Positions 43,052 to 54,289 of a stretch of DNA of 64,000 nt are shown here, one piece after another. Within the stretch, counting starts at the first letter, position 1. Each line of letters opens with the position of its first letter. Both the position numbers and the translations under genes were made by a program. Source of the stretch: Thecaphora thlaspeos. Lineage: Eukaryota > Basidiomycota > Ustilaginomycetes > Urocystidales > Glomosporiaceae. The notes under the pieces were generated by a model. The model ran no database searches and was not told the DNA's origin. It worked only from the letters and a program-made list of their open reading frames with translations. The stretch spans positions 434,001 through 498,000 of the forward strand of contig UWYS01000011.1 in assembly GCA_900291925.1 (NCBI GenBank), given 5' to 3'.

Positions 43052-46000
43052 ATGTCGGCTCCCGTTGCTGTAGTGGCGCAGCCACCCGGCATCTCTACGC
43101 CTTCTCGCCCTCGTCCCAGCACAGGACGCATCGACTCACTCAGCTCCACCGCTGGCAACGCACCCGCCACGGCCCCGCACGAGGGCTACTCGTACCTTGC
43201 TCGATCTAACTCCATCTCCACACCTACCCGCTCCAGGCCAAAGGGTCTCTCCTCCACCTCCAACAGCAACATCTCCTCGCCCGTCCTCGCCAACCGCCCT
43301 TCGCTCACGGATCTCAAGCAGCAGTCTGCGGCGGCCGCCTCGCCTCTGGCTGCCCGCGATTTCTCCAGGCGCAAGACGATGCACACGATGCCCTACTCCG
43401 TCTCCATGCCCCTCTTCCCCGAACCCGTCAAGGACGAGGCCGCGAGGATCGTAGAGGCCGTCAGCAAGCTCCCTGCCAACCCAAAGGCATGGACACCTTC
43501 CCAGGTGGCCCTGTACCTCTCTCACGTCCTCGGACTCGTCCCACGGCCCGTCGTCGAAGACGTCACCGCTTACGTCCGCTCCTCGCGCATGGGCGGCCGT
43601 GCCTTCCTTCGCCTCAGCGAAAAGGATCTCGAGCTGCAGGGGCTCAACCTTAAGTGGCGCCGGCTCATGATCGAGGCGGTGCGCAAGCTACGCAGGGATG
43701 CGCTGCGGGGCCGCATCTGGGGCAACGAGACCGGAAGCGTCAAGTGGCCGCGCAAGCACGACTTCGACTTTGATAGCAAGTCGCCCGAGAAGGACGACCA
43801 GGAGGAGGAGGAGGAGGAGGGAGACGAGGCTGGCGTCACCAAGGATGGCGTCGTCAGGTTGTCCAAGGACGTCAGCAAGCTCACCCTCAAGCGCATGCGC
43901 GAGAGCAAGAAGGTCCAGGGCATGATCCAGGCCTTCCAACTCTCGCCGCGGAGCCAGGACAGGATGGGCCTCTCGGAGCAGGACCTCGCCGTCCTCGGCA
44001 TCGATCAAATCCGCAAGGGCCACGTCGCCACCCGCGGCGGCTCCAACGGCTCGGACGAGATCGGATCGTTGCGCGCCCAGATCCCGCCCGTCTTTGGCCA
44101 TGGCTACGTGAGGGACCAGGCTGAGAGCTATGAGTCGGCCTCGGATGCCGAAAACACCGCCGACTCCGCTAGGTCAACCCGGTTCCGTACCTCTTCTGCA
44201 CTTGCTCGTCTCCGCCGCAGCAACGACGATGAAGGCGGAAAGGGTGACGGCAAGGGTGACATCTTTGACGACCTCCTGGCGTCCGTCTCCGACCACGAGG
44301 CCGCCGAACTCGCCAGCGAGCTCGGCCTCGAGGATCTGCGTGACCCTGACCGAAGCGGCGGCAGCATTGCCAAGGTCGCTTTCCGATCCTCCGGCGGCCA
44401 GTCTGACGACTGCTACGAAGACGAAGACAATGTCGCCCTCGTGCCGTGCCTCGACCGCCATCCGCAGGGAGGCAAGGTTCGCAACGGCAGCGACGGCTCG
44501 ACTGCCGAGGATTCGCTCTACAGCGGCACGTCGGACAGCGAGATAGAGATGGAGGACCTGCTTCGCCTCGAGCAGAACGAGTCGCGCTTCGGCCTGCTCG
44601 ACGCCGACGTTATCAAAAGCATCATGGGCGAGGCGAGCGTCGACGCTGACGGGAGCAGCGAGGCTGTCGGGGACATCGCGGCCTCGAGCGGACTGACGCG
44701 ATCGCGCACGACCGGCTCGATCGCCCGGCAGGGGCGTCCGTACCGCGCCTCGCTATACACGACCGAGGAGCTCCTTCTGCTCGACAGCACCGATTCGCAG
44801 CTGAGCAGCCACCTGCGCACCGAGAGCTCGGCCGAGCTGGCAGGGGCCCTTGGCCTCGAGACCGACGAGCACGACTTCCTCGCCAGCCCAAAGTTCGACA
44901 CGGCCAAGAAGAGGCCGGTCTCGCATGCTGCTGCTCCAGAGACGACCCGGATTGAGGGTCTCTTTAGCCCGACTGCCGCTGCGGAAGCCGCAGATGCCTC
45001 TGTCACGGGCGAGACAGCGACGGACGAGTACATCTTCGACCCGCCTGCCGCCTCCCTGGCCCCCCCACGATCGCAACCCGCCTCTGTGCGCAAGAAGCTC
45101 CAGGACACCCACGGGTCGAAGCGCGGCAAGGCGCTGCTCTCGATGCTGCAGAGTGCAATCGACGAGAACGATCCTTCTTTGCTCGACCTCGGCCCACTGC
45201 TCGCATCGAGCGCGACGGGCAGCGTGCGACTGCGGAAGAAGCGGAGCGCCCACGGCGCCGCCGCGACTGCCGCCCAGGACAAGGAGGGTTGGGGAGGCAC
45301 GCTCAGCCGTCCATTGTCGCGCAAGAGCCTCAGCTCCATCTACATGGGCAGCGAGGAGACCATGTCTGCGAATGCCGGCGCGGGCAGTGCGGCAAGCAGA
45401 ATCGGCTCGGTGGCGGTGAGACGAAGACCGCTGGAGCGGGTCGCTAGCGAGGCTGAAGCTGAAGCGTGGCACGAGGCGCTGGATAAGGACCAGGCCCAGC
45501 AGACCGAGGAAGCAGAGGAGGAGGAGAAGGTGGTGGTGGAGGAGGTGATCAAGCCCCTTGACAGGTACGAAGAGACCAAGAGCGTCGACGAGGAGGAGCA
45601 CACGATCTTGCAAAAGCCGAGCGTCGAGAGGAGGTTGACCGATCTCTTTGGCGGACAAGCCGAAGTTGTCCACGAGGCCGATGAGCAGGATGACGGCGAG
45701 GCTGCTGCTCCGGCGGTCGTCGCCGAGACAGAGAAGGCGCCGGCTGTCCCCGTCGAGGCGCGGGAGGAAGAGCAGCACGGAGCGCAGCGTTCCGACGATG
45801 TCGTGGTCGACAAGCCTATCGACGAGGCTGAGATGACCGCGCCTGAAGCCGTAACGACGGTAGAAGCCACTTTCCCTCCGCCCTACGAAGCACTGGTCCC
45901 CGTCCCGGACGAAGTCGCCCCACCCATCGACACCGTCCCATCCATCTCTGTCGAGCCAACAACCGACGCCTACGATCCGACGACTTCCACCACAGTCGCC

Positions 46001-46564
46001 TCCGCCGACGCTGTCATCGACTCGACCGCCACCTCTCAGATCCTCGTACCGCTCACGACCCTGACGCCTCATCCCTCAGGGAGCGGATCGATCCGCAAAC
46101 GATCCATGGTCTTGGTTGACCGCAAACGATTCGAATCGCTCGCGCGCAAGATGGAAGCGCTGGAATCGCAGATCACCACGCTCGAGTCGCAACACCAGGC
46201 TCCTGGCTCGAGTGGTCTACGAGATCTCTTCTCACCCATCCCTACATGTCCCTCTCTCGACCAGGATCATCCCGTCCATGCTCCTGCTCCTGCTTCGCGA
46301 TTGCAAGAAGACAAAGCAGAGGAAGAGGAAGAAGAGACGAAAAAATTCAGTCTCTTCCATCCATCTTCCTGGACGCGCTACCTATCCTCTCTCAATCCAT
46401 ACTACAACTCCTCTACGACGTTCGAAGAGGATCGAGTAGAGCCTACACCGGAAGAAGCCCTATCTCTTGGAGCTATACCTGCCTATATGCTCGGCCTGGG
46501 TGCCGGTGTTGGGTTCGTCGTTCTAAAGGAGGTCGTAGAATTGGGCGTGGCTGCTCGGCGTTAG
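43052..46564 (+). CDS. SAM-domain protein with C-terminal membrane anchor
   Basis: Intronless, 1,170 residues, start ATG in good context (GCAACATGTC). A sterile alpha motif lies at residues ~146-215: AWTPSQVALYLSHVLGL, VVEDVTAYVRSSRMGGRAF, LSEKDLELQGLNLKWRRLM. The rest is long, acidic and Ser-rich, with repeated acidic patches (DDLLASVSDHEAAELASEL, EMEDLLRLEQNE) and a Pro/Val/Glu-rich stretch. Near the end a short coiled coil (RFESLARKMEALESQITTL) precedes a single hydrophobic segment at ~1,142-1,160 (IPAYMLGLGAGVGFVVLKE) and the C-terminus GVAARR, which suggests tail-anchoring. SAM domains self-associate or bind partners, so a membrane-bound scaffold is plausible. I do not recognise a characterised orthologue. 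Confidence 0.8.
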   Translation: MSAPVAVVAQPPGISTPSRPRPSTGRIDSLSSTAGNAPATAPHEGYSYLARSNSISTPTRSRPKGLSSTSNSNISSPVLANRPSLTDLKQQSAAAASPLAARDFSRRKTMHTMPYSVSMPLFPEPVKDEAARIVEAVSKLPANPKAWTPSQVALYLSHVLGLVPRPVVEDVTAYVRSSRMGGRAFLRLSEKDLELQGLNLKWRRLMIEAVRKLRRDALRGRIWGNETGSVKWPRKHDFDFDSKSPEKDDQEEEEEEGDEAGVTKDGVVRLSKDVSKLTLKRMRESKKVQGMIQAFQLSPRSQDRMGLSEQDLAVLGIDQIRKGHVATRGGSNGSDEIGSLRAQIPPVFGHGYVRDQAESYESASDAENTADSARSTRFRTSSALARLRRSNDDEGGKGDGKGDIFDDLLASVSDHEAAELASELGLEDLRDPDRSGGSIAKVAFRSSGGQSDDCYEDEDNVALVPCLDRHPQGGKVRNGSDGSTAEDSLYSGTSDSEIEMEDLLRLEQNESRFGLLDADVIKSIMGEASVDADGSSEAVGDIAASSGLTRSRTTGSIARQGRPYRASLYTTEELLLLDSTDSQLSSHLRTESSAELAGALGLETDEHDFLASPKFDTAKKRPVSHAAAPETTRIEGLFSPTAAAEAADASVTGETATDEYIFDPPAASLAPPRSQPASVRKKLQDTHGSKRGKALLSMLQSAIDENDPSLLDLGPLLASSATGSVRLRKKRSAHGAAATAAQDKEGWGGTLSRPLSRKSLSSIYMGSEETMSANAGAGSAASRIGSVAVRRRPLERVASEAEAEAWHEALDKDQAQQTEEAEEEEKVVVEEVIKPLDRYEETKSVDEEEHTILQKPSVERRLTDLFGGQAEVVHEADEQDDGEAAAPAVVAETEKAPAVPVEAREEEQHGAQRSDDVVVDKPIDEAEMTAPEAVTTVEATFPPPYEALVPVPDEVAPPIDTVPSISVEPTTDAYDPTTSTTVASADAVIDSTATSQILVPLTTLTPHPSGSGSIRKRSMVLVDRKRFESLARKMEALESQITTLESQHQAPGSSGLRDLFSPIPTCPSLDQDHPVHAPAPASRLQEDKAEEEEEETKKFSLFHPSSWTRYLSSLNPYYNSSTTFEEDRVEPTPEEALSLGAIPAYMLGLGAGVGFVVLKEVVELGVAARR

Positions 46565-47036
46565 ATCCGTACGCTCGTTTTATCGCTTGTTCTCGTCGTC
46601 GGGGAGGATACCTTTCTGTTCCTTCTTTTGCCCCTTTGCTTTACCTGTTTTCTGTTTGTCTTTTGGCTTGTCTTTGTCATCGTCTTCCTCGTCTCGTCGT
46701 ATACCCCTCCCCCTCCTTCCACCCTCCCGACGTCCCGTGTCCCTTGTATCTCCTCTTTGACACTAACGACTTCTAACGACGTTCCGTTCCTCCTCCTTCT
46801 TTTACCTCGTCTGTGCTACCATCGTCCATCGTCGTTCCGCTGTTGAAGAGGGTGGGGGGAAGGGACCTTCATTGCCAAACTGACCGAGCTGGAGACGTCA
46901 AAAGAGAAACGGAAGGGGGCGAGAGCCAATGACAGGGCAAAGGGGCAAAGATCTTTTTGGAGATGGCCGGGCAAAGTGAAGTGAAGTGGTACAAGTAAGA
47001 GACATAGAGGGGCCGGTATGGACGAGACATCGAAAC
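46565..47036. other. Convergent 3' spacer, SAM-domain gene / TUP1
   Basis: 472 bases between two facing stop codons, T/C-rich on the left half and A/G-rich on the right, as expected for two 3' UTRs meeting. No gene seen. Confidence 0.5.
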
Positions 47037-50013
47037 TTAGTTGGCGATGCGCTCGTACGACCAGATTCGCGCGCTGTAGGAGAGGTGGAGAAGGAGTGCG
47101 AGTGTGAGAAGCGGTAAGTAAGAACGTGACATTGAGGCCAAAGGAGCGGATGGGGGCCTAGAGAAAGACACTCACTTGAAGTCGCCGCTTCCCGTTGCTA
47201 GGAGACCGCCTGCTGGGCTGAGGTTGATGGCGATGACTGTCGGATACCCAAGGCGGAAGCAGACGAGGTTCACAGGTAAGCGACACCAACGTTGAAGCGA
47301 AGGAGGAAGGATGGGTTGTAGGTGACGCAGGCCGAGACTCACCCGAATTCTTGTGGCCCTGCAGGACGAACTGCGTCTGCGCCGTCTTTGGATCCCAGAA
47401 CTGGACGCCGCGGTCCTTGGAACCGGAGGCGACCCACTGGCCGTCTGGCGAGCACGAGACCGAGAGGACATAGTCCTGTCGCAAAGGAGAGGAGAGAAGG
47501 ATGATGCGGCCAGAGACCAGAGGGTCAGCGTCCATGTTGCACCGAAGACAGACACCATAAGGGCAGACAGGCGGGAGACGGTAGACTCACCTTGTGTCCT
47601 AGGAACGTCGTGGCGCACGTCGCCTGGCCTCCCTTCTCCTCGGCCCTGCCTCCATCCTGCGCCGCCTTGCTCGTCCCGCTGAGGTCCCACATCTTCAGCG
47701 TCTTGTCCAGGCTTCCGCTGATGAGGCTTTTGCCGTCGGGCGCGAAGCTGACGCTGTAGATGCTGTCCTTATGGCTCTTGAGCCGCTCGAGCTGCTGGCC
47801 CGTCTGCGTGTCCCAGACACGCACCAGCGTGTCGAGCGCGCCGGCCGCGACCAGGCGGCTATCGAAGCTGATGCTGACGCTTGTCACGCCCGCCTCGGAC
47901 GGTCCGTGCTCGAGCCCGGGGCTGGTGTAGAGAGTGTGCAGCATCTGGCCCGTCTCGACGTCCCAGATGCGCACCGTCTTGTCGCCCGAGCCCGACGCAA
48001 TGATTCGCCCGTCCTTGGAGTAGTCGAGCGAGTAAATCTCTTGCTTGTGACCCGTCAGAAGGTTCTTGACCTTCTTCTTGGCGATGTCCCAGATCCGAAT
48101 CTGGCGATCCTCGGCGCCCGTCGCGAGGCACTTGCCGTCCGGGCTGAAGCAGACACTACGGATGTAGAGGTCGCCCTTGCTGTTGGCGTTCTGATCCGTC
48201 AGAACGCACGTCTTAGCACCCGTCTTGGTATCGTAGATCTGCGCGCTCTTGTTGCAGCCAGTCGCGAGGTACTTGCCATCGGCCGAGAAGCGGACGCAGC
48301 AGACGACACTGGTGCAGGCAAACAGGACATCGAAGACGGAGATGAGGTAGCGAGAAGGGGTCACGCTAGGTCAGTGCGAAGTCTACAGCTACGCTCGAGC
48401 AACGACGGTAGCGGCTCTGCGCCGAGACTAACCTCTCGTGCAGAAATGTATGGACCAGGTTGACGTCGAGAACGCGTGTGACCTTGGGGTTGAAGATGGC
48501 CAGCCAGTCACTGCCCTCCTTCTTCAGCTCGCGCGGCACGTCTTCGGGGTCCATGTCGCTGAGGTTGGCAAGGCTGACGTTTCCGGCAGCGGCGCTGGTA
48601 TTGGCTCCGGGAGAAACGTTGCCGCCAACGGCTCCGGGAGCTTCGACAGGACGCTCCTGGCCCGCGGGACCGCGCTCGCGGTCACGGCCCTCGCGATGCG
48701 AAACGTCGCGGCTGTACGAGGTCGACGGCGGGAGCGGCGGAGGGCCATGGGGTGACTGTGCAGGTCCTGGTCCCGGTCCCTGGCCCTGTCCCGGTCCGGG
48801 CGCGACACCGGGAGGACCACCGCGCTCACCGCGCTCCCGGTCCCACTTTTCTTCTCTTGGACCTCTGTCGCGATCCCTCTCCTTTTTGATCCAGCCGTCT
48901 CGCTCCCGCTCCCGCTCAAAACCCGGGCTCGGAGGTCCGCCGTGGTACGACCCGGGCCCGCCTTCGACCCGCATCCTCTTGCCGTCCTTCCCTGTGGCGG
49001 GTCCGCCGGGCCTGCCGCCGTCTCGCTCGCGGTCGAAACCGTTTTGCGCACTGCGACCGTAGGAGTCCGGTCCGCCAGGACCGCCAGGACCGCCAGGACC
49101 GCCAGGGCCAGAGGCACCGTTGCCATTCGGCCCTCCAAAAATGCCGGCACTCGACCCTGCGCCGGAACCTGAAGCGGGAGGGGCAGCGCCGGCCGAGGCG
49201 ATAGGTGGAGGTCCACTGGCTCCCGATGCCGGCAGATGCGGCGGGCCACCGACAGGGCCGCTCGGGGGCGCGACAGCAGCGCCATGCTCCGCCGAAAGCC
49301 CTCGAGAGTCTAGGATGCTCCTTAGTCTCTTGACTTCCTCCTCGTACCTGGAACAGCGGACAGGAGAAGGTGCCAGATGTTCGGGGCAAGCTCCCTGTCA
49401 GCGGTGGGCGCACTTTCTGCGGGTAGGGCAAGGTAAAGACTCACTGCTGGATGATCTGAGAGTGTCGCTTCTCGAGCTCGAAGATATGTGTCTGCATCAG
49501 GACCACCTCATTCATCTGCTGCGTGACTGTGAGAGGAGAGGGAGTCAAAATGCGGATGGTGCAGAGTCAGCCTCAGCCTCAAGGTGCGTAGTGAGAGGGC
49601 AGACTGGGTTCAACCGCTACAGCAGCGGGCCAACGCCAGCGCGCGCGCAACTCACTTCTGTGCTCCATCTCGTCCCTCTGTCCCTTGAGCTGCGCCGCAT
49701 CATTTCCGAGAAGATCGAACTCGTGCTTGACAAAGTCAAGAAGATCGGCGAGCCGTGCCGAGCTGGCGTTCTGGGCGGCCGCGGCAGCCGCAGCCGCTGG
49801 GCCGGGTCCGACCTGTGCACCGGGTGGCGGCGCCGACGACGGAGCGCCAGGACCTCCAGCTGGAGGCTGGCCGGGGTGCTGGCCTTGCGCCGCTGCTGCT
49901 GCTGCTGCTGCTGCTGCTTGCGACGAGGGACCGCTGACGCCGGGAGGCGGTGGACCGCCAGGTTGTGACCCCTGCGAGACGGCGTTTGGGACAATAGAAC
50001 GATGATTGTACAT
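47037..50013 (-). CDS. TUP1: General transcriptional corepressor TUP1
   Basis: WD40 corepressor that works with Ssn6/Cyc8 at many promoters. Seven exons: 49656-50013, 49445-49526, 48433-49347, 47591-48308, 47343-47475, 47176-47236 and 47037-47073, giving 767 residues. N-terminus [10 protein letters not shown] is followed by a Gln/Ala/Pro-rich run and the tetramerisation helix ([50 protein letters not shown]) spread over exons 1-3. The middle is Gly/Pro/Arg-rich with GGP repeats and RERE clusters, then a conserved block [20 protein letters not shown]. The seven-blade propeller follows: [77 protein letters not shown] and ending [12 protein letters not shown] longer start at 50,037 is possible. 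Intron positions in the propeller are all in phase. Confidence 0.96.
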
Positions 50014-50370
50014 GGCGGATATAGCCGGAAGGAGCAAGGAGAGGCTGGTGTATCCAGAAACGATCGGTGCGACGGATGTATCCTACTCGAGGAGCAATAT
50101 CGCCAGTCGGGGTCGTGGATGTCGCGTGGGCAGAGCGCAAACGAGGCGGCCGTTGAGGTAGGTCGTCTGGGCGAGCGGAGCGCAAAGTGATTGGACGGGG
50201 TAGTCCGGTAGTAGAAAGGAAGACGCAGAGACAAGGAGATGTCTTGCCGATTGCGATCGCGCGGGGTCGTTGACGAGGAGCGATTGGGCGCTGGCGGACA
50301 AGGAAGCTGATGAACAATCGAGCGGATGATCGGGCGCCAGTGACGACGATGGAAGTCTGCCGAAGGTGAC

Positions 50371-50411
50371 GATGGCAATGGCGATGGCAATGGCGATGGC
50401 GATGGCGATGG
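50371..50411. repeat. GATGGC/GATGGCAAT repeat
   Basis: Roughly seven hexamer units GATGGC or AATGGC in the TUP1 upstream region. Confidence 0.85.
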
Positions 50412-51618
50412 AAACACGGAAGGGCGGCGGATGCAAACGGAGGTCCGTCTCTGCAGCTTAGGAGAGGCGGAAAGACGACGCGTCAGAGGGCGGAGGGCCA
50501 AGTCACGTCCGTAGTTGCGACCGGCGACCTTGAGACGGCTTGTGCACCTCGGGAGCGACGGGTAGCTTCTCCGTCACGGCGTGTACAGACAGACGAATGC
50601 TCCAAGATGACGATCGTGTGGCAAAAGAAGGCAGAAGGGCGACGGGAGGTGGAGAGGTAGTCTGCTGGACGAGTGGTCGTGTTCGAAAACAGGAGGGATG
50701 GCTGGGATGGTTTAAGGCGTGCGAGGGAGGTTGCACGCGCGCTCTAACCAAGAAGGACGTTGACGTGGGAAAAATATCGACGTAGTCTGAGGCAGGTGGC
50801 GGTAGTGGTGGTGGTGGTAGCCAGCCCGTCGTGGTGGAAGAGAAAAAGAGATGACGAGTCTGGAGGGAAGCTGTGTGTCGTCAGGAGAACGCGAGGGCGG
50901 AGAGCGAAAGGGTGGTGATGGTGGTGGTGGCAAGGTGGAATATTAGGCAGGCGCGCTCAGGCTAAAGGAGGCGCGCCCCGACGTCGACGGGACCAGTGCC
51001 TGCCTCACAGCAGAGTACCTGCTCTGCCTCTGCCTCTGCCTGCCTGCTCGCCTGCTCGCCTGCTTGCCTGGCGACGGCGTGTGGCTTCGCCTGGGTGGTC
51101 GCGGGGGTGCCAGCCAGCAGGTCACCGAACACGTCCCTCGGCCCGCCACCCGCCACTCCCTGCTGTAGCGAGCGAGCGCCGTCCCGTCACGGCGGAAAAG
51201 GCCGTCGCCCCAAAACGGCACAACGCGGCGGCCGGACGGGTTGGGCGCGCGGCCCTTTCTCCCTTTTTATTTATTTATTTATTTTAAAAACCCCCCCTTT
51301 TCTTCTTTCCTTTCTATAACTAATCGCCTGGTAACAGCAGCTTGGTCTGCGTTTAGATTTCGGTTGCGCCAGGCAGGCCGTCGAGGCAGAGCTAAAAGTC
51401 CATCGATTTGAAACTAAAATCCCCCCTCCCCCTCCCACGGATGGACGGAAAAAAGCCCGGCGGCGTGGGTCCCACCCAGCGAGCGCAGCGTAGAGTTTTG
51501 CCTTTCAGGCTCCGCGAGAACTACGCCCCAAGCCGCCTCCACTTGCCGACGCGTCGACCTGCCGCTGGATGCGTCTCGTCCGAGTAAACAGGGGATCCCG
51601 CCCCCATCCAGTCGCGTC

Positions 51619-51701
51619 TGATGGGGAAGCCCGATTTGCATACGCGGCTCTTTTCACGTGTGCCATTTTTGTATCGGCCGATTTGTTGTGGCAACCCGAT
51701 T
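51619..51701 (-). repeat. Dispersed repeat, copy B
   Basis: The reverse complement of this 83-base segment matches 10,908-10,989 with about ten differences, including the ATCGGCCGAT palindrome, ACAAAAATGGC and the GAGCCGCG and CCCCATCA blocks. It lies in the TUP1 upstream region. Confidence 0.75.
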
Positions 51702-51918
51702 TGCCACGTTTCCACCACCGCTCGGGTTGACGTAGGGTCTTCAGTTTCATTCAATTGAATAAACGCGTATCCTCGGCGCCCAAGCGCATACAACGCCACC
51801 GTCAGCCCATCCGGATACCTCCCCGTCCCACTGGGCCGTGCGAGCACAACAGACTAGCGAAAGCTAAGAGATCAAATGAATGTGTGATTGAATCAAACGA
51901 GGATATATGCGTCTACAG

Positions 51919-53426
51919 CTACGCCGTCATCGTCATCGTCTCTGCCTTGGTCTGAGAAGATGATGGTATACGGTTCCTGTTCGAAGATGGGTAGGCGGGC
52001 AAAGGAGCAGCAACACCACTACCGGACGACACTGCTGACCTGGACGAAGGCGAAGCGCCCTCACCTTGCTGCTGCTGCTGCTGCTGCGCGGTGGCGGTCT
52101 TGCCGTATCCTCTCGCCGCGCTCCAGAGTCTCTCGCACCAAGTCTTCCTGAACACCCCGCCCGCTCGACATCGGTAGAGAGGGTAGCGGGATGTTGGGCG
52201 GAGGCGACGACGGTCTCCTCGAAAGGGACGAAGTCGAAGAGGTCGCCACCATCCTGCTACCGACGCTCCCGTTCCTCTGCAGGTTGGGACTACAGCCAGA
52301 CGTCTGAAGGACCGACGACATCGAGCTGTCGGAAAAACGACGGCAAGATCGGCGTCATGCCAAACGGGTCGCCCAGCCTGCTCGTCGTCTCGTCGGGCGT
52401 GTTGCAGTTCGAGTTGAAGCGCGACGACGTTGGGCTTCTCCCGCTCAGGTTCGTCAGCGCCCCCAGGGTGTCGCGCCGGCTGCCCCGGCTCGTGCTGCTG
52501 CTCCGGCTGCCGGTGCTCGACAGGCTGGCGGAATGGGCGCGCGCCGCCATACTCATCGGCGCCGGTTCGGGCTGCAGCGCCGGGAGCGGCGCAGTGTCCC
52601 GCGTCGACCGGACAATTCCGCTGCGCGATGCGGCAGACTTCTTGATGGAGCCGGTCGTCGTCGACGAAGTGATGGAGCTAGTGCGCGAACCGCGACGCGT
52701 CCGGGTCGAGGTCCGGTCCAGGTCGGTCCGCGCCCCGCCGGCGCTCTTTAGGATGCTCGAAAGGCTGCCCGATCACGCCTTGGCCTTGGCCACCGGCGGG
52801 CTCGATGACGAGGCGGCCGCTAGCTGCGCGCTGACCGACGAGCTATCCGAACTTCGGCTGAGCGGGCTCGCGGGCGTCGGGCTCGTCATCTCCTCGCCAG
52901 CCAACCTCTGGTACCGCTTTAGTCGGACCGGCGTCACATCGACGCCAAGATTGGCGTGCGGCTCGGCGGTGGCGACCTGCGTCATCGGGGCGACGGGAGT
53001 TTCTTGCCGAATCGAACCGGACGAACTAGAGCTGGCGATACTGCTCGCTCTCTTGCCGTCCGCAGGCTGGGTAGACGGCGGGGTGGTCCGGATCGCCGCG
53101 CCATTGGAGGCCCCATTGGACGACTCTGTGTGCCTTGCAAGCCCTTCGGCCGGCGTCAGGCTAGATCGCGGGGCCGGCGGCGGCGACGGCGGCGATGATC
53201 GGAAGGCCAAGCCCAGACTCGACTCGCTCGAAGAAGCGGCCCGTCCGTCGCGCTCCGGCGAGGCGCATCCGTAAGCGTCTGCGCTGCTCCGTGGGGCCTG
53301 TGCACTGTCGCTTGACAGCCCGAGCATCGCGATGTACAACTCGCGCTCGATCTCGGGCGTACCGGCCGCTGCCACATCACCCAGACCGACTAGCTCAACC
53401 CCCGTCGCAGCCTTGTTCAGGTCGAC
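51919..53426 (-). other. Open, coding-like 3' extension of the membrane-protein locus
   Basis: Downstream of the TAA at 53,427 the same frame continues open for about 218 codons to a TGA at 52,773, then about 161 codons to a TAG at 52,290. The translations are Ser/Arg/Pro-rich with protein-like stretches (GTPEIERELYIAMLGLSSD, RLKRYQRLAGEEMTS, SRFNSNCNTPDETTS) resembling the upstream gene's style. Past 52,335 the style moves to other frames and ends near 51,919. It could be unrecognised exons, a readthrough extension or decayed coding sequence. The plus strand is also open across 52,066-53,274, so openness alone is weak evidence. Confidence 0.4.
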
Positions 53427-54240
53427 TTATGGACTCGATGCTCTACGCAAGCTCTGCAGCTCGCCCGGGCTGACCTTGCGGCCGATCGTGGCCAGGCTGC
53501 TGAAGCGGTTGGGGACGCTGAGCGACGTCAGTGATCCGTTGCTGCCGCTTGCCCCGAGCATCTTCCACGAGGATGACGACGAGATCGATGATGACGTGTC
53601 GATTGGATCCGATGCGATCCGCTGACCGTGCAACTCCTGTGGCCGCCCGATGCTGTCTTCTAGCGACCTTCGGCTCTCCACCAGGCTCTCGTCGCTCATC
53701 GAAGCGTGCGGAATCAGCGTGAGGCCCAGGCAGTCAGTCGTCCTGGTCGCCTCGCTTGCCGAGGTCCTCCGCCGCATCATCTTACCGACGTTCCTTTTCA
53801 GCGAGGTTGTAGCGCTCCCGCTGCCCTTCTTGGACGTCGGACTGATGCCGCCGGCCGAGGCGATGGCGCTATTCAGGGTCCCGGTCCCCGCGGCGGCAGA
53901 TGCGAAGGCGATGAAGCCGGTAGGACCCATCTTGGCATTCTCGTCTCTCGGCGACGAGAGCGGCGAGATGTCGTAGGAGCCGTCTGGGGAGGTCACGCTG
54001 CCGGTGCGACGCGGAGAGAGGCGGGGAGCCGACGAGTTCCGCTTAGACGCAATGCCGCCGGCCTTGCCGCTGGTATCGACCGCGAGGTTCGGCCTCTCGG
54101 GCAGCTCCCCCTTCGTGAACGAGATCAACGGGGCTGCCGGCATCTGTTTGCGAGGCGAGGCGGAACGCTTCATCGAGCCGGCATCCTGTTTCGTCTGTTG
54201 CAGCTGGACATCCGTCTTGGCGACGCCGGGAGGTCCTTGC

Positions 54241-54289
<49 letters not shown>

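Larger units (their letters stand above)
50014..51918. promoter_or_regulatory. Long upstream region of TUP1
   Basis: 1.9 kb between the TUP1 start and the next leftward gene's 3' end. It holds a GATGGC hexamer repeat (50,371-50,411), an A/T-rich TTTATTTATTTATTTA run near 51,267, and dispersed repeat copy B. Open frames are short and on both strands. No gene seen. Confidence 0.5.

Noticed and set aside
44753..46072. 439-codon minus-strand open frame inside the SAM-domain gene
   Set aside because: The plus strand has a SAM domain, acidic patches and a terminal membrane segment; the minus frame is Arg/Gly-rich shadow.
52066..53274. 402-codon plus-strand open frame beyond the membrane-protein stop
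   Set aside because: It overlaps the minus-strand coding-like extension and is hydrophobic/Arg-rich without motifs, typical of an antisense shadow. I could not exclude it completely, and say so in the extension entry.
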